A stretch of 64,000 bases of DNA from Limnobaculum allomyrinae (GCF_016649425.1 NZ_JADRCR010000007.1:87934-151933), one strand, 5' to 3'; shown: positions 27,696 through 39,559, numbered from the stretch's first letter. Made by a program: numbers and translations. Notes: a model not told the origin generated them from the sequence alone.

Positions 27696-28268
27696 TTACC
27701 AGTCTCTAACGGGTCCGGTATCAACATGTACAAAATTACTGGATGGGTAATAACCTACCCCTCCGGATTTCATCTGTAATGCTGCATCTCTTAAGCTTCT
27801 CAGCGATACGCCATCAATACGGATATCAGCCGCCTGACCTAATGTATGATAGCTGTGTTTTGCTACTCCACGTTTCTGACTACGCATACTATTATTGGAA
27901 TCAACGCTACGATAGCCACAAATAAGTTCAATTTCCTTATTACCAAACTGCTTTTGTAAATAATAAAGCTTATCGTAAAGCTGTGGATCAATAGTGGTAA
28001 TTTGATCGTTACGTCGATCGCGGAAAATATGATTTAAGCGAGAGAGCTCTGTTTTGTCATAACTCTTACCATTAAAGTAAGTAGACTTAATTGTTTCATT
28101 GGTATTGATATTTTTAACCAACAAAGTACGGGTACGTAATGCACTCTTACTTTTCTTTGTCGTTGAGGTACTGGAAGCAGCAAATGCCGCATCAGGAATA
28201 AGTGCCAGACCTAATGCTGCGCCGCTAATGGCCAGCCATTTACGACGGTGATGATCAATTTTATCCAT
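27696..28268 (-). CDS. ycbK: YcbK, DUF882/M15-type peptidase, Tat-exported
   Basis: YcbK belongs to the DUF882 branch of M15 zinc peptidases, thought to act on peptidoglycan in the periplasm; in E. coli it is a Tat substrate. The 190-residue product begins MDKIDHHRRKWLAISGAALG with a twin-arginine pair and a hydrophobic segment ending AFA (about residue 30). The catalytic region is GYRSVDSNN near residue 117, AKHSYHTLGQAADIRI near residue 138 (H and D zinc ligands), and FVHVDTGP near the C-terminus. It lies between ldtD and gloC as in E. coli, which suggests a cell-wall role. A terminator follows; the 265 bases upstream hold only one strong hairpin. Confidence 0.93.
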   Translation of the reverse strand: MDKIDHHRRKWLAISGAALGLALIPDAAFAASSTSTTKKSKSALRTRTLLVKNINTNETIKSTYFNGKSYDKTELSRLNHIFRDRRNDQITTIDPQLYDKLYYLQKQFGNKEIELICGYRSVDSNNSMRSQKRGVAKHSYHTLGQAADIRIDGVSLRSLRDAALQMKSGGVGYYPSSNFVHVDTGPVRDW

Positions 28269-28464
28269 AATTCTATTTATACTCAGTAAAACAGGTTACA
28301 AAATAATTTCGTTACTCAATAGCCACTGACATGAATTGATTTATGCCATATTGCTTCACTACCGCGTAGTAAGCAAAAGTGCGAAGAAAAACAAACGAAT
28401 ACTATATTAAGTCTCTATGTAGCATAACTTTTAATGCTTCTCAGTCCAGACTTTGACTGTTTCT

Positions 28465-28490
28465 ACGGGTGCTTAAATGTAAGCACCCGT
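28465..28490. other. Perfect 11-bp hairpin between ldtD and ycbK
   Basis: ACGGGTGCTTA (28465-28475) pairs with TAAGCACCCGT (28480-28490) over the loop AATG. It lies 44 bases past the ldtD stop. Neither strand has a T-run after it, so it may be an attenuator, a processing site, or a transcript end with a weak tail. Confidence 0.5.
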
Positions 28491-28533
28491 GAACAGATAA
28501 TGTTATGACAACAAAAATGAAAGGATTACTGCA

Positions 28534-30303
28534 TTAGCGCAATAATTTTTCTACCTGAGGTAACTCTTTAATCCCTTCTTGTGCTGCACTGTCATATCCA
28601 TAAATATCAGTACGGAATTCAGGCGTTCCACTATTTGACACCCAAGAGGTCATATAATAGAGCTGCACAGGGATCTCTTCACGAATATTGGCATAGGTTG
28701 TGCTGCCACGTTTCAGAGTGTTTTGAATTTTATTGTCATCCCAACCCACTTCATTTAACAAAATATTTGCCAGTTCAGATGCTTTATTAACCCTAATACA
28801 GCCTGAGCTTAACGCCCTCATATTTTTGTCAAACAAACGGTGGTTAGGTGTATCGTGCAAATAAATTGCATCATCATTCGGCATATTAAACTTAAAGCGG
28901 CCTAACGCATTACTACGGCCAGGGGCTTGTTGCAGGCGGTAATTCCCACCGGCTGACCAGTCAATGGTACTTGGATCCACAACGGTAGCGCCTTTGCCCC
29001 AACCGGAATAGACGGTATAACCACCGCGCTTCAGATATTCAGCATCACGTTTAGCTTTAGGTACTAAATCTTCACGAATTAATTTAACCGGAACGTTCCA
29101 TGGCGGATTAACCACCACATTGTTTAACGCACTGCTCATTAATGGTGTTTTGCGTTTTACAGAACCAACAATAACCCGGGATTCCAGAATCAATTCGCTA
29201 TTTACATAATAGGCCAGTGAATAATCGGGAATATTGACGAAAATACCGTGATCCATTGAGTGTGGTAATAAACGTAAACGCTGAATATTCAGTGCTAAAA
29301 TAGCTGCGCGCGTTTGCGGAGCCATATTTAACGCTTCACGAGTCGTATTACCGATGACACCGTCAGTTTCCATGCCATACATTTGTTGGAAACGTTTTAC
29401 GCCATCCACCAACTCGCCGCTGTATACCAACGATACATTTTTCTTAGGCGCCGAAGTTTGGCCTTCTGTTGTAGCATGAGACGCGGCATCACCTTTGATA
29501 AGACCGCTACGCGCCAGAATATCTCTCAGTACAGGCACATCTTTATTACTGTTACCCGGACGCAAACTTTGTTTAGCAAGCGACATTTGTGGCCATGGTT
29601 GAACATCTTCAACTAACGGCTTCAATAAATCATGCATTTTGCTATAGGAGGTATTCTGTGGGGCTAAACTTTGGATAAACTTGTCAGAATTGCCATCTTT
29701 AACGGCCAGTTGCCATTGGCTAATCATTTCAGCTGAAGGTGCGGCCATTTTGTAAGAGCCTTTGTTATATAACCAACGATTACCATTAGTTTTAACACCT
29801 TCAACAAAATGCATATAGCCCAAGAGAGCATCAGATAATATAGCATCTCTGGCAATACCAGTAATTTCTGGTTGAGTCAGTAATTTTGCCCACTGACCAA
29901 ATTGAGGCTGTATACCTGCCAGCGCCATTTCAGCTAACTGTTGTTCAAACAACTTCTGAACTTTCTCGTCTTCCCACAGGGATTTCATTTCTGAAGTGGT
30001 ATAGACAGAACTTAACTCAGGCATGAACTTTAATGTTACCCCAGCAGGTAATGCCGCGAGTAATGCATCACGCGTTTGGGCAACCAGTGCCGGGTCTTGA
30101 ACCGGCAATTCAACAGCGGTAGTTTCTGCTGTTGCTACTTGCTCACCTTCTGTTGTCACGGGTGCTTCGGCAGAAATAGCCGCTGGAGCCTGATTATTCA
30201 GGTCTTCATCCGCCGCACATCCGCCTAATGGGAATGCCATCAACGCCGTTAATGTACATTTTACCGCTAAATTTTTAATAATTTTTCGTTTTACCAACAA
30301 CAT
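28534..30303 (-). CDS. ldtD: L,D-transpeptidase LdtD (YcbB), probable lipoprotein
   Basis: LdtD makes meso-DAP to meso-DAP (3-3) crosslinks in peptidoglycan under envelope stress and can bypass beta-lactam-blocked D,D-transpeptidases. The 589-residue product has a peptidoglycan-binding-like segment (VKRFQQMYGMETDGVIGNTTREALN, about residues 305-330) and a C-terminal YkuD domain: VVNPPWNVP, IYLHDTPNHRLF, and the catalytic ALSSGCIRVNKA near residue 515. The N-terminus KRKIIKNLAVKCTLTALMAF PLGGC reads as a lipoprotein signal with LGGC lipobox and Ala at +2; E. coli LdtD, as I remember it, has no such cysteine. GGGGA precedes the ATG. It is downstream of mukB but separated by a terminator. Confidence 0.94.
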   Translation of the reverse strand: MLLVKRKIIKNLAVKCTLTALMAFPLGGCAADEDLNNQAPAAISAEAPVTTEGEQVATAETTAVELPVQDPALVAQTRDALLAALPAGVTLKFMPELSSVYTTSEMKSLWEDEKVQKLFEQQLAEMALAGIQPQFGQWAKLLTQPEITGIARDAILSDALLGYMHFVEGVKTNGNRWLYNKGSYKMAAPSAEMISQWQLAVKDGNSDKFIQSLAPQNTSYSKMHDLLKPLVEDVQPWPQMSLAKQSLRPGNSNKDVPVLRDILARSGLIKGDAASHATTEGQTSAPKKNVSLVYSGELVDGVKRFQQMYGMETDGVIGNTTREALNMAPQTRAAILALNIQRLRLLPHSMDHGIFVNIPDYSLAYYVNSELILESRVIVGSVKRKTPLMSSALNNVVVNPPWNVPVKLIREDLVPKAKRDAEYLKRGGYTVYSGWGKGATVVDPSTIDWSAGGNYRLQQAPGRSNALGRFKFNMPNDDAIYLHDTPNHRLFDKNMRALSSGCIRVNKASELANILLNEVGWDDNKIQNTLKRGSTTYANIREEIPVQLYYMTSWVSNSGTPEFRTDIYGYDSAAQEGIKELPQVEKLLR

Positions 30304-30435
30304 CCTTTGTCCCCTGCTTTTACCAACATATTATTGACCATCGCCACTATGCCCCATTTGAACGTTAAAATGGCTTGATAAACATGCGCTCTAATTAAAA
30401 CATTTCTACCAAACATCCTGTATAAATTGGCATTC

Positions 30436-30463
30436 GAAAAATTGGCCGCCTTTCGGCGACCTT
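30436..30463 (-). terminator. Terminator of the mukFEB operon
   Basis: On the minus strand GGTCGCC (30461-30455) and GGCGGCC (30450-30444) form a 7-bp stem with one G-U pair over a GAAA tetraloop, followed by AATTTTTCG. It lies about 53 bases past the mukB stop. Confidence 0.75.
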
Positions 30464-30514
30464 AAATACAGATTATCTTAACAAGGTAACAATAAACAAT
30501 AATCTAATATTGAT

Positions 30515-33500
30515 TTATTGTAACAACTCTTCAGAAACATCTGGCTCATCACTTTTTTTCGCCTCACTTTCAACTTTAGCAGGCTCTTTATCTGCTGCAA
30601 ACCCTTTAAGACCAACCACATGAACATGTTCATGATTTTGGAATACCTTACGAACCAACTTATAGGTTGTTCCCTTCTCCGGACTAATGTTTTCCGGGGC
30701 GGCGATCACCAGTTGCATCTCCAAACGATCGCAGAGCTCAAACAGTGTCGCAATAGAGTTGGCATCAAGACGAGCCGCCTCATCCAGGAACAGCAGGCGG
30801 CATGGAGAAATATCTTTACCACGTAACCGTCTGGATTCTTCCTCCCAGCTCTGAACTACCATCACCAGGATTGACATACCGGTACCGATAGCTTCACCGG
30901 TTGATAAAGCGCCACTTTCTGCACGCAACCAACCGTCAGAACCACGATATACTTCAACTTCCAATTCAAGATAGTTGCGGTAATCCAGCAGCTCTTCACC
31001 TATGGTTTGCGCTGTGCGCTGCCCCATATCAATATGCGGATTCAAACGCTGGTAAAGTTTGGCCAAAGCTTCAGAGAAGGTTAAACGGTTACTGCTAAAC
31101 AGATCCTGATGCTGCTCTTGCTGTTCTGACAACACTTCAAGCAGTGTCGCGTGAGCCTCACGCACATTAACATTCAGACGCACACTCTTAACCTGTCCAA
31201 AGGCTACGGCCTGCAAGCCCTGGTTCAACATGCGAATACGGTTCTGCTCGCGCTGAATTGTTTTGCGGATAATGTTAGCCACACTCTTAGAGCTAATGGC
31301 CAACTTCTGCTCACGGGCTGTCAGCTCTTCCGTCAAACGAGCCAGTTCAATCTCCATTTGTTCAATGGCTTCAACCGGATCGTCGGTACGAATAATATCC
31401 TGACGAATACGCTCACGCAGATGCTGATAAACCGCAATATAGAACTGAACTTTTCTCTCAGGACGTTTAGGATCTTCCGAGGCTCTGAGTACATCACGCA
31501 AGTGTTCGTTATCAGCAACCGCCAGACGCAACGCACCTAATGCTTTATCCGACATTGAGCGCAGTTCTTCTGCGTCCATATAGGCTAATTCACGACGATG
31601 CAGGCGACGCTCAACATCATTATCTTTAACCAGACGCATCACCAGGCACCAACCGGCTTTTGCGGTTACCACCTGTTCACGAATCTGATGATATTCACGT
31701 TCTGCTTTGCGTAAGCGCTTCTGTAAATTGTCCATCTCGGCTTCACAGAAGGTAATTTGCTTTTCTAATTGATTGCAACGCTGGCGATTTTGGTGCAGCC
31801 CGGCATACAACTCATCACGACGTTGTTTAGCTCTGGCCTCTGCATTTGGATCGGCCTGAACGCCAATATCTTGCAGTTCCTGCCCTAACTCTTTCAACAT
31901 ATCGCGCTTAGCATCGTAAGAGCTTTTGAGAGAGGCTAGTACCTGATTAAACTGCGCCGCCTGAGCCTGATAGGATTTTAACTGCTCTCTGGCACGGCTA
32001 CGTTCGGCTTCTGCCTGCTCCAGACGTTGACGCAACTTATCGTTTAAATCGGAGTTTTCAGTTAGCATCCCAGCCGAATCGCTATAGCTGAAATGAACCC
32101 GACGTTGCACCACTTCTGTTAATGCAAAAGCCTGCTGTTTCGCCTGACGTTGAGCCGATTGCGCCTGAGCATAACTGGCCTGTAAATTTTCATGCTGCGT
32201 TGGATCGCTTTGCAACACGGACACTAATGGTTCAAGTTTATTTAACGTGTTGCCATGCTGTTGAACATAGCGAGCGGCTTCCTGAGCCTCTTCCAGATCT
32301 TCCCGAATCACTTCAACACGCTCTATCAGGGAGTCATCTCCCATCAAGTGCAACAGTGGCATGATACGGTTTAGCTGGCTGATGCTTTCTTTGGTTTGAT
32401 CAAGCTGCTGCTTATGCTGGCGCTCCTGGCCTTCATGACCATTCAGCTCACGCTCAATTTCATTACGACGGGAGGTTAACTGGCGAATCTCCGCTTCCGG
32501 ATCACTTTCAAACACTACGGAAAGATGAGTACCAACAAAACGGCTGAAACTTTGATGCAAGCGCTGTGTTTTTTGAACATCAAAAGAGATAGTCGCATAA
32601 CGTTCTGCCAGTTCTTCTCGCTCTGCACTCAGTACTTCCAGACGGTTTTCACGAGCAGCACGACCAAATAACGGCACTTCCGGGAAACGTGAATAGCGCC
32701 ACTGGCGATCGGAAACTTTAACCACGATTGCGCCAGTCAGCTCTTCCGCCTCAAAAACACTGTCATCAAATGACTGAGGATCCCCCTCAATCAAATACAG
32801 GTCTTCCGGGCAATCTTCCAGAGAGTCTAAGTGTTCACGTAACAGTGAAAGATCCGGTACCACGATACCGTGACGAGCAGGCCCGTATAAGGCAGAGAAA
32901 TAAGGTGCATCATCCAGTACCACGTCATCATAAATTTCAGATAACAGGACGCCGCCAAAGCGTTCAGCTAAAGCCAGCAGACGATTGTCTTCTGCACCAC
33001 TTGGTTGGCTCAGGCGTTCAATTTGCTGCTCAACTAAGCTCTTTTGCTGTGATATCTGGTCACGTTCAACGGTGGTTTCACGTTCACGTTCCAGTAGATA
33101 TTGCATCTGCTCAGTAATCTGAGCACTGCTCTCCAGACTTTCACCACACTGCTCACTAAGCTGAGTGAGAGCATCCTGAGCAGCGATCCAAACCGGAGCT
33201 CTGTCAGATAGCTGTTTAATACGGCTATTGGCTTGTTCCAGTTCCTGACGCAGCGTCATTCTCTGTTCACCAAAGCTGGCCGCGCCCTGAGACAGCTCTT
33301 CCAGACGCATTTCCAGTTCGCTACGAACTTCCTCTAACTCTTCCAGTTGGTAGTTATGCCCGGCTTTTTTACAAAACTCTTGCAGTAAGCGTTCTGCATC
33401 TTGTTGCTCGCGTAAACGCTGCTCCAGCTCCGAAAGCTGAATGCGTAACGCATTGACTCGTTCCGCCTGATGCTGTTGTGATGACCAGTCACGCAATAAT

Positions 33501-34999
33501 TCTTTTGCTGTTTTCCAGGCATCTGCCCGGCTAACTTCACCGGCCATTTTGCACACCAGTTGATAGGCTTCTTCAAACTGGCTGTGTGCCGCATCGGCCA
33601 CGCTAAGTTTTTGCTCCAGCGCTAACAATGCTTCGGTAGCTTCTTGTTCACGAGCAGTAAAGGTCTCTAACCATTCATCGGCATTGTCTGCGGTTAGTTC
33701 AGGTAGCTGACACACTTCCCGTGCGCGTTCTAACGCAGTCAACGCCTGTTGATACTGAATAGCTCGGGTTTGCTGAACATCCAATGCTTGCTGATAGTCA
33801 GCCAACTGGCTTTTTAGTTCATCAACTTCAAGCTCAGATCCTTCAGTACGGGCCTGATACTCCGCCAGTTGCTCATTAGATTCAGCAACAACTTCATTTT
33901 GCTCTTCTAAACGGTAAGTCAGCTCATCTAAATCGCTTTGATAGCGCTCAATCTTTTCCTGCTGACGCATTGCCGTTTGCACTAAATTGAGATGGTCACT
34001 GGCTGCCTGATAATCCATTTCCAGATCGGATTGCGCTCCGGACTGCTCAGCCAGCTCCCGCGCCATTTCAACATGGCGATACTGTTCAGTAACCAACTGA
34101 GCACGACTGGTAAGTAACTCGCGCCGCAATACCAGTGCACCATCAAGATGCACCCGACGTTCGTTGGCATGACGCATATAATCCGCTGCCACATACGAGG
34201 TCGCTTCGGAAATCAGATGCTTAAACAGGTCGCGGTCAGATTGAGTGACTCGAATAGCCTCTAACGTCATGCGGTTTTCCCGCAGCGCCGATTCCATATC
34301 CTGGAAGGCTTTGCGCACCCCGCTGTTTTCTGGCAACAGGTAATCCCGTAATGAACGGGTAATGGCGCTGGAGATACCGCCGTACAGTGAGGCTTCAATC
34401 AGACGATAGAACTTACTACGATCGGAAGAAGAGCGTAAACGTTTAGGAATAACACCTAAATCAAACATCAAGGCATGGTAATCAGCAATGGAGTTAAATT
34501 GCTTGAACTGAACCCCTTCAATAGCTTCAACCCGCTCTTTTAATTCAGGCAGTGGTAATACTCTGGCCTGACGTTCACCGACGGTTTCTGTTAAAATTTG
34601 GGTTGGTTGTATCGCTGCCGGTAAGCCAGAAATAGTGAATGGTTTGATATCAACTTTCTTATCACGACCGGCAACCTGCTGTAAGCGAACCCCACAGATA
34701 ACGCGCTGATGACGGGAGTTAACCACATCCAGTGTGGCATAACATACACCGGCTTTTAACTTACCGTACAGGCCTTTATCTCTGGAACCGCTGGTCGCTC
34801 CCGCTTCCGTAGTGTTACGGAAATGAAGCAGCGTCAGATCGGGGATCAAAGCAGTAACGAAAGCCGCCATGGTGGTGGATTTCCCTGCCCCATTACCACC
34901 AGAAAGTGTGGTAACTAACTCATCCAGATCAAAAGTACGGGCAAAAAAGCCATTCCAGTTGACCAGCGTTAGCGAGCGAAATTTACCGCGTTCAATCAT
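30515..34999 (-). CDS. mukB: Chromosome condensin subunit MukB (SMC-like ATPase)
   Basis: MukB is the SMC-like ATPase of the MukBEF condensin, which extrudes DNA loops and keeps chromosomes compact and segregated. The 1494-residue product (E. coli 1486) has Walker [10 protein letters not shown] near residue 36, two long coiled-coil arms rich in Glu/Gln/Leu, a central hinge (about 650-790: [28 protein letters not shown]), the ABC signature [10 protein letters not shown] near residue 1365 and Walker [12 protein letters not shown] near residue 1405. The C-terminal tail is acidic/lysine-rich and lineage-specific. Its ATG overlaps the mukE stop (ATGA). The MukF-MukE-MukB gene order is the standard operon. 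Confidence 0.98.
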   Translation of the reverse strand: MIERGKFRSLTLVNWNGFFARTFDLDELVTTLSGGNGAGKSTTMAAFVTALIPDLTLLHFRNTTEAGATSGSRDKGLYGKLKAGVCYATLDVVNSRHQRVICGVRLQQVAGRDKKVDIKPFTISGLPAAIQPTQILTETVGERQARVLPLPELKERVEAIEGVQFKQFNSIADYHALMFDLGVIPKRLRSSSDRSKFYRLIEASLYGGISSAITRSLRDYLLPENSGVRKAFQDMESALRENRMTLEAIRVTQSDRDLFKHLISEATSYVAADYMRHANERRVHLDGALVLRRELLTSRAQLVTEQYRHVEMARELAEQSGAQSDLEMDYQAASDHLNLVQTAMRQQEKIERYQSDLDELTYRLEEQNEVVAESNEQLAEYQARTEGSELEVDELKSQLADYQQALDVQQTRAIQYQQALTALERAREVCQLPELTADNADEWLETFTAREQEATEALLALEQKLSVADAAHSQFEEAYQLVCKMAGEVSRADAWKTAKELLRDWSSQQHQAERVNALRIQLSELEQRLREQQDAERLLQEFCKKAGHNYQLEELEEVRSELEMRLEELSQGAASFGEQRMTLRQELEQANSRIKQLSDRAPVWIAAQDALTQLSEQCGESLESSAQITEQMQYLLERERETTVERDQISQQKSLVEQQIERLSQPSGAEDNRLLALAERFGGVLLSEIYDDVVLDDAPYFSALYGPARHGIVVPDLSLLREHLDSLEDCPEDLYLIEGDPQSFDDSVFEAEELTGAIVVKVSDRQWRYSRFPEVPLFGRAARENRLEVLSAEREELAERYATISFDVQKTQRLHQSFSRFVGTHLSVVFESDPEAEIRQLTSRRNEIERELNGHEGQERQHKQQLDQTKESISQLNRIMPLLHLMGDDSLIERVEVIREDLEEAQEAARYVQQHGNTLNKLEPLVSVLQSDPTQHENLQASYAQAQSAQRQAKQQAFALTEVVQRRVHFSYSDSAGMLTENSDLNDKLRQRLEQAEAERSRAREQLKSYQAQAAQFNQVLASLKSSYDAKRDMLKELGQELQDIGVQADPNAEARAKQRRDELYAGLHQNRQRCNQLEKQITFCEAEMDNLQKRLRKAEREYHQIREQVVTAKAGWCLVMRLVKDNDVERRLHRRELAYMDAEELRSMSDKALGALRLAVADNEHLRDVLRASEDPKRPERKVQFYIAVYQHLRERIRQDIIRTDDPVEAIEQMEIELARLTEELTAREQKLAISSKSVANIIRKTIQREQNRIRMLNQGLQAVAFGQVKSVRLNVNVREAHATLLEVLSEQQEQHQDLFSSNRLTFSEALAKLYQRLNPHIDMGQRTAQTIGEELLDYRNYLELEVEVYRGSDGWLRAESGALSTGEAIGTGMSILVMVVQSWEEESRRLRGKDISPCRLLFLDEAARLDANSIATLFELCDRLEMQLVIAAPENISPEKGTTYKLVRKVFQNHEHVHVVGLKGFAADKEPAKVESEAKKSDEPDVSEELLQ

Positions 35000-35712
35000 T
35001 CCTGTTCATCCTCCGCGCTATCCGCTACGTTTTCATTATTCTGGTCGTCATCAGACAGTGACAAACTGTTTTCCAGCGGCATTGCTTCACCATCACGAAT
35101 CATACGTAATTGTGCTTCTCTTGGGTCATCACTGCTGCGAACATCTGCACCGAAACGGAATACTGCCTCGGTAATTCGAAACTTAGAGTTGTCGGTACCC
35201 ATAAACGTCACCATGCCTAAACGACGCAAACGGTTAAGAGAAGTTCGCACTTTTTCCTGCAATTTTTGACGATCAAGGTCAGAACCGGTTGAGCGCTGGT
35301 TGACATATTTTAATAATTTGCTTTCATCAGCCAGCGAAATCAGTTCTTCATACAGTTCCTGACTGCTAAAAATACCTTCCTGAGCTAATCGCTCCGGGCT
35401 GAGGTAGAGATAACAAAGGATCTTACCAACCATCATATCCAGCTCGGACAAAACTGAACGAGATATCAGCGTGGTTGAGCGAGGACGCAAATAGAAGAAC
35501 CCTTCTGGTGCCCGAATTAACTCAACATTATAGCGTTGGTAAAACAGCTCCAGCTCATCCTGATAATCCATCAGGAAAGCATGATTATCCAGTTCATCAA
35601 TGCCGATATGGCGGCCAGAACGCAGTTGACTATCAAGCGCCGGGAAAAGTGAGTTGGCAATTGCCTGAGCCAGCTTTGCTGGCATGATTTGTTCAATATT
35701 TGTCGATGACAT
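34996..35712 (-). CDS. mukE: Condensin subunit MukE
   Basis: MukE is a small winged-helix partner that binds MukF and regulates MukB ATPase in the condensin complex. The product from the ATG at 35712 is 238 residues (E. coli 234) and starts [20 protein letters not shown], with [17 protein letters not shown], the conserved [12 protein letters not shown] and [16 protein letters not shown] winged-helix segment, ending in an acidic tail. The open frame runs up to 35793, but that would lie entirely inside mukF and has no family match. mukE overlaps the 3' end of mukF by 20 bases and overlaps mukB by 4, so the three are translationally coupled. Confidence 0.97.
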   Translation of the reverse strand: MSSTNIEQIMPAKLAQAIANSLFPALDSQLRSGRHIGIDELDNHAFLMDYQDELELFYQRYNVELIRAPEGFFYLRPRSTTLISRSVLSELDMMVGKILCYLYLSPERLAQEGIFSSQELYEELISLADESKLLKYVNQRSTGSDLDRQKLQEKVRTSLNRLRRLGMVTFMGTDNSKFRITEAVFRFGADVRSSDDPREAQLRMIRDGEAMPLENSLSLSDDDQNNENVADSAEDEQE

Positions 35713-37015
35713 GGGCCTGCACCTTGGCTCCGTAATCGTTAATCGACTGCCATTCGGCAGGCAATCCGGAGAAATCAGCATCTGCCACACCAAGTCTGAC
35801 GGCCTGATCGACTAACAGTCGGGCTACGTCAAAATGGCGGGAGCGTGGGAATTGAGTCAAATAGCTACGCATGACTGCACCGAGATCTAACGGCCGGGCA
35901 TCCCGTCGATAAACCTCAAGCGCAACTTCAATATGCGCTGCGATTTGCTCTCGCATTTCGGTAAATTCTTCAAATTCTAAATCCGGTGGAAGCTCCCCGG
36001 TAACCTCTTCACTACGCAGAGCCAGCTCTTCATCACGCATATCAAACAGACGTTCTGCATTAGCGTAAGTTAACGCCCATGGCTGGTCAAAGTAGGTTTG
36101 TAGTGATTGACGTAAACGTTGGGAGAAGATTCGGTTCTTATCCATATCTATCGCAGTACGGATAAATTTATGAATATGGCGATCGTAGCCAATCCACAGG
36201 TCAATAGCCTGCTGCCCCCAACTGATAATACGATCCAGTTTGGACTGTAAATCCAATACCAATTTATCGACAAACAGCAGTTCAGAATTATTCATTGTGG
36301 CATCCTGAATGCGCAATAAATTGGCCTGAAGTTTGTCACCTGCAGCTTCCAGTGTGTCTTGCAGTTCCCGCAGAGTGCCGGAAGTTTCCATCAATAAGGC
36401 TTCACAGCTCGAAATAGCAGCGCGCCAGTCTTTACCTAACAGGGCAGCGATATCATCTTTTACGTTTTGTTGCTGCTCGTCCATTATGCGCTGGGTGAGA
36501 TCGATACTGTCAAAAATTTCAGCAACCGAGTATTTCAGTGGAGCAAATACGTTTCGGTGCCAATGGAAATCATCACCGCCCTCTTCGGCCGCTTCGGCCG
36601 CCAGGTTGAGTTCCTGGGCAACAATCGATAGCTGCATAGAGAGACGCAGTGAAGAGAATTCACGCTGTCGAATATAATAATCCGTAATACCTATGCCTAA
36701 AGGCGTTAAACGATAGATAGCATTGCCATCTGCCAGTTCACTGGTAAAACGGTTCAAAAGTCGTTGCTTAACCATATCATTGATAGCATTGTTGGCGCGT
36801 ACGGCAACGGTTTCGTGCGTTTGCTCGAACCCTTTGCTAACGTGTCTGAATGCATCAACCAGCTCGCCTTCGCTCATTTCACCATCCAGCCGATCGCTGT
36901 TCAGCGTGGCAATGGCTAATAAAAATGCCAGACGTTCTGTTGGTAACGACAATGAAAAATCATTTTTACGAGCCCAGGCGACCAGTTCCGGTACAGTCTG
37001 GGAAAAATCACTCAT
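35693..37015 (-). CDS. mukF: Condensin subunit MukF (kleisin)
   Basis: MukF is the kleisin that bridges MukB heads and dimerises through its N-terminal winged-helix domain. The 440-residue product equals the E. coli length and shares [20 protein letters not shown] at the N-terminus, the helical middle with [20 protein letters not shown], and the C-terminal winged helix ending [10 protein letters not shown]. Its ATG at 37015 overlaps the cmoM stop in ATGA, so cmoM-mukF-mukE-mukB form one coupled unit, as in E. coli. Confidence 0.97.
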   Translation of the reverse strand: MSDFSQTVPELVAWARKNDFSLSLPTERLAFLLAIATLNSDRLDGEMSEGELVDAFRHVSKGFEQTHETVAVRANNAINDMVKQRLLNRFTSELADGNAIYRLTPLGIGITDYYIRQREFSSLRLSMQLSIVAQELNLAAEAAEEGGDDFHWHRNVFAPLKYSVAEIFDSIDLTQRIMDEQQQNVKDDIAALLGKDWRAAISSCEALLMETSGTLRELQDTLEAAGDKLQANLLRIQDATMNNSELLFVDKLVLDLQSKLDRIISWGQQAIDLWIGYDRHIHKFIRTAIDMDKNRIFSQRLRQSLQTYFDQPWALTYANAERLFDMRDEELALRSEEVTGELPPDLEFEEFTEMREQIAAHIEVALEVYRRDARPLDLGAVMRSYLTQFPRSRHFDVARLLVDQAVRLGVADADFSGLPAEWQSINDYGAKVQAHVIDKY

Positions 37016-37842
37016 AGTTCATCCTTTACGTTCGACTCGTTTGGCTTTTGTGCTATCACATGAATATAACGTCCCAAACTGACAAACGGCTCTTGTCGGC
37101 AATAGCGCAATTCCAGTGCCAGCAAGGCAGCAAAATCCTGCTGCTGTTGTTGTTTATTCTGTGCGTAATCATGAAAAACCCGAACTCCACTCTTGCTGAT
37201 GGTAACCATCTGCATTTCATCTAACCAATTATAGACCTGCTGAGGTTCTAATGGTCGGTCAGGTGACAGTGTGCGCTTTTTCTTTTTTTGCATCCCGGCT
37301 TCAATATAGCCAAAATTACCTAACGTAATATTACGAAATAACAGTGCGTTATAATTGTAAAACATCAATGATAACATGCCCGCTGGTTGCAGACATTGGG
37401 TTAGGGCTTCCAGCGTACCTCGCTGGTCCTGAACCCATTCTAAAACTGCGTGAAACAATACCAGATCTACCGGCTGTTCTAAATGATCTGATACATCCTT
37501 TGCTGCACAGTGAATAAATTGTATCTGTTGGCTCACACCTTTTTCTGCTGCGGCTGATTCTGCCCGTTTCAACATTTCGGCTGAAATATCACAGAAAATC
37601 ACTTGATGCCCTCGCGCAGCCATCTCACAGGCCATTACACCTTCACCACCACCAGCATCAAGAATGCGCAAGGGACGCTGAGGCATAAGTGACAGCAAAT
37701 GTTCGAGATCCTGCCACAATACGGTCTGACGAATTTCGCCTTTTGTTGTGCCATAAATATTGCGAGAAAATTTTTCTGCAATATCATCAAAATTACGATC
37801 TTTGGTGGCTCTCAAATTGACTCCGCCAGACTTTATTACCAT
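37012..37842 (-). CDS. cmoM: tRNA 5-carboxymethoxyuridine methyltransferase CmoM (SmtA)
   Basis: CmoM uses SAM to methylate cmo5U34 to mcmo5U34 in certain tRNAs, a wobble-base modification. The product has the SAM-binding motif [24 protein letters not shown] (motif II), LFHAVLEWV (motif IV region) and the family tail [20 protein letters not shown]. coli CmoM (261 aa) begins [13 protein letters not shown]; here [11 protein letters not shown] is at residues 16-26, so the ATG at 37842 gives about 15 extra residues. A TTG at 37815 with GGAG 5 bases upstream would give a better length and ribosome site, so the true start is uncertain. It is the first gene of the muk operon. Confidence 0.92.
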   Translation of the reverse strand: MVIKSGGVNLRATKDRNFDDIAEKFSRNIYGTTKGEIRQTVLWQDLEHLLSLMPQRPLRILDAGGGEGVMACEMAARGHQVIFCDISAEMLKRAESAAAEKGVSQQIQFIHCAAKDVSDHLEQPVDLVLFHAVLEWVQDQRGTLEALTQCLQPAGMLSLMFYNYNALLFRNITLGNFGYIEAGMQKKKKRTLSPDRPLEPQQVYNWLDEMQMVTISKSGVRVFHDYAQNKQQQQQDFAALLALELRYCRQEPFVSLGRYIHVIAQKPNESNVKDEL

Positions 37843-37977
37843 AACTCACAAATGAGTCTCTTATTATATCAGTCTGCTATTTTGACACAGGCTGATATAG
37901 AATAAATCTTATTCGTCCTGTCTGGATATTCAGATGATGTTTTTTTATACAAAAAACAGCTATTTTTCGGAAAAAAC

Positions 37978-38733
37978 ATGCTATTTATTTTAAAAAAAAT
38001 TATCGGCAACTTGCTTCTTCCTTTGCCCTTCTTGCTGCTGTTAATGGCTATTGCATTACTGTTGCTTTGGTTTAGCCGTTGGCAAAAAAGTGCTAAAACA
38101 CTACTTACTGTCAGTTGGCTTGGTTTATTACTATTAAGCCTTCAACCGGTTGCGGATCGATTACTGATGCCGATAGAGAATCAGTATGCTACTTATCAAA
38201 AAAATGAGCCCATTGACTATATTGTGGTGCTGGGCGGTGGCTATACTTACAATCCGGAATGGGCACCGAGCTCTAATCTTTTTCCTAATAGTTTGCCAAG
38301 AGTTACTGAAGGTGTTCGTCTTTATCGCCAACATCCTGGTGCTAAAATGATTTTTTGTGGGGCGGCCGCTATTTCTAACCCTTTACCTAATGCGAAAGTC
38401 GCAGCGATGGTGGCGGAAAGCCTGGGCGTTCCTGAACAAGATATTATCATCCTGCCACAGGCTCAAGATACGATAGAAGAAGCTCAGGCAGTCGCTCAGA
38501 TAGCGCAGCAAAAAACACTGTTATTAGTGACCTCTGCTAACCACCTTCCCAGAGCTATGCGTATCTTTCAGAAAGAGGGATTAAACCCTATTCCAGCCCC
38601 GGCCAACCAACTTGCAACATTGGGACCACTTAATCCCTGGGAAAAAGCCTTCCCTTCTGCTTTCTATTTATCACACAGCGAACGGGCATGGTACGAAACG
38701 CTGGGTAATTTATGGCTAACCATCAAAGAGTAG
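37978..38733 (+). CDS. elyC: Envelope biogenesis factor ElyC (DUF218)
   Basis: ElyC is an inner-membrane DUF218 protein linked in E. coli to undecaprenyl-phosphate lipid-carrier metabolism and peptidoglycan synthesis at low temperature. The 251-residue product (E. coli 259) has two N-terminal membrane helices (about residues 9-33 and 40-60) and the DUF218 domain with YIVVLGGGYTYNPEW near residue 80, RVTEGVRLYRQHPGAKMIFCG, and LLVTSANHLPRAMRIFQKEG. It is divergent from cmoM (135 bases) and convergent with kdsB, the E. coli order. The 5' region is A/T-rich with a weak ribosome site. Confidence 0.93.
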   Translation: MLFILKKIIGNLLLPLPFLLLLMAIALLLLWFSRWQKSAKTLLTVSWLGLLLLSLQPVADRLLMPIENQYATYQKNEPIDYIVVLGGGYTYNPEWAPSSNLFPNSLPRVTEGVRLYRQHPGAKMIFCGAAAISNPLPNAKVAAMVAESLGVPEQDIIILPQAQDTIEEAQAVAQIAQQKTLLLVTSANHLPRAMRIFQKEGLNPIPAPANQLATLGPLNPWEKAFPSAFYLSHSERAWYETLGNLWLTIKE

Positions 38734-38754
38734 TTATTATTCATCTTTAATCTA

Positions 38755-38789
38755 AATAAGCCGTTCAGAATCATTCTGAGCGGCTTATT
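38755..38789. terminator. Bidirectional terminator between elyC and kdsB
   Basis: AATAAGCCG plus TCAGAA pair with TTCTGA plus CGGCTTATT across a TCA loop, forming a stem of about 16 bp with one mismatch. It sits between the two convergent stop codons. Confidence 0.85.
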
Positions 38790-38806
38790 GTCTATCAAAT
38801 CTAATC

Positions 38807-39559
38807 TTACTTGTGGCCAAGTACTTCCCGAACCCGGGCTAAATCTTCCGGTGTATCAACCCCCACAGAAGGTACTTCAATTGCCGCTTCAACGTGAATT
38901 TTCTCGCCGTACCATAAGACGCGCAGTTGCTCCAGCATCTCTATTTGCTCTAGCGGGCTTGGTTCCCAGCTAATATAGCGACGAATAAATCCAGCCCGGT
39001 AAGCATAAATGCCTATATGACGAAGATAGAAATCACCAATTTCCTTCTGAGAAACGGAAAAGCGTTCGCGATCCCATGGAATGGTTGCCCTTGAAAAATA
39101 GAGCGCATAACCTTCGCTATTGATAACCACTTTAACTGCATTCGGATTAAACGCTTCTTCAACAGAAGTAATGGGCACCGCCAGCGTTGCCATACCCGCA
39201 TCAGCACCAATTAAGTTATGCGCAACCTGGCGAATAATCACCGGAGGCACTAATGGCTCATCACCCTGAACGTTAACGATGACTTCATCATCACCGAACT
39301 GATAACGTTCAATGACTTCAGCTAAACGCTCAGTTCCCGAATTGTGGTGTGGGCTGGTAAGGCAAACTTCACCGCCGGCAGCTTCTACAGCCTTTTGTAC
39401 ATCGATATTATCGGTTGCCACTATCACTCTGGAAGCGCCTGACTCCAGCGCTCTTTCCATAACATGAACCACCATTGGCTTACCGGCAATATCAGCCAGT
39501 GGTTTACCCGGTAAACGAGTGGAGGCGTAACGAGCAGGAATAATTGCAATAAAACTCAT
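38807..39559 (-). CDS. kdsB: 3-deoxy-manno-octulosonate cytidylyltransferase (CMP-KDO synthetase)
   Basis: KdsB activates KDO with CTP to CMP-KDO, the donor for the LPS inner core. The 250-residue product starts [20 protein letters not shown], the nucleotide-binding signature, followed by [22 protein letters not shown] with the metal-binding aspartate, and [13 protein letters not shown] near the C-terminus. The length is that of the E. coli enzyme (248). Its ATG at 39559 overlaps the ycaR stop (ATGA). Confidence 0.97.
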   Translation of the reverse strand: MSFIAIIPARYASTRLPGKPLADIAGKPMVVHVMERALESGASRVIVATDNIDVQKAVEAAGGEVCLTSPHHNSGTERLAEVIERYQFGDDEVIVNVQGDEPLVPPVIIRQVAHNLIGADAGMATLAVPITSVEEAFNPNAVKVVINSEGYALYFSRATIPWDRERFSVSQKEIGDFYLRHIGIYAYRAGFIRRYISWEPSPLEQIEMLEQLRVLWYGEKIHVEAAIEVPSVGVDTPEDLARVREVLGHK

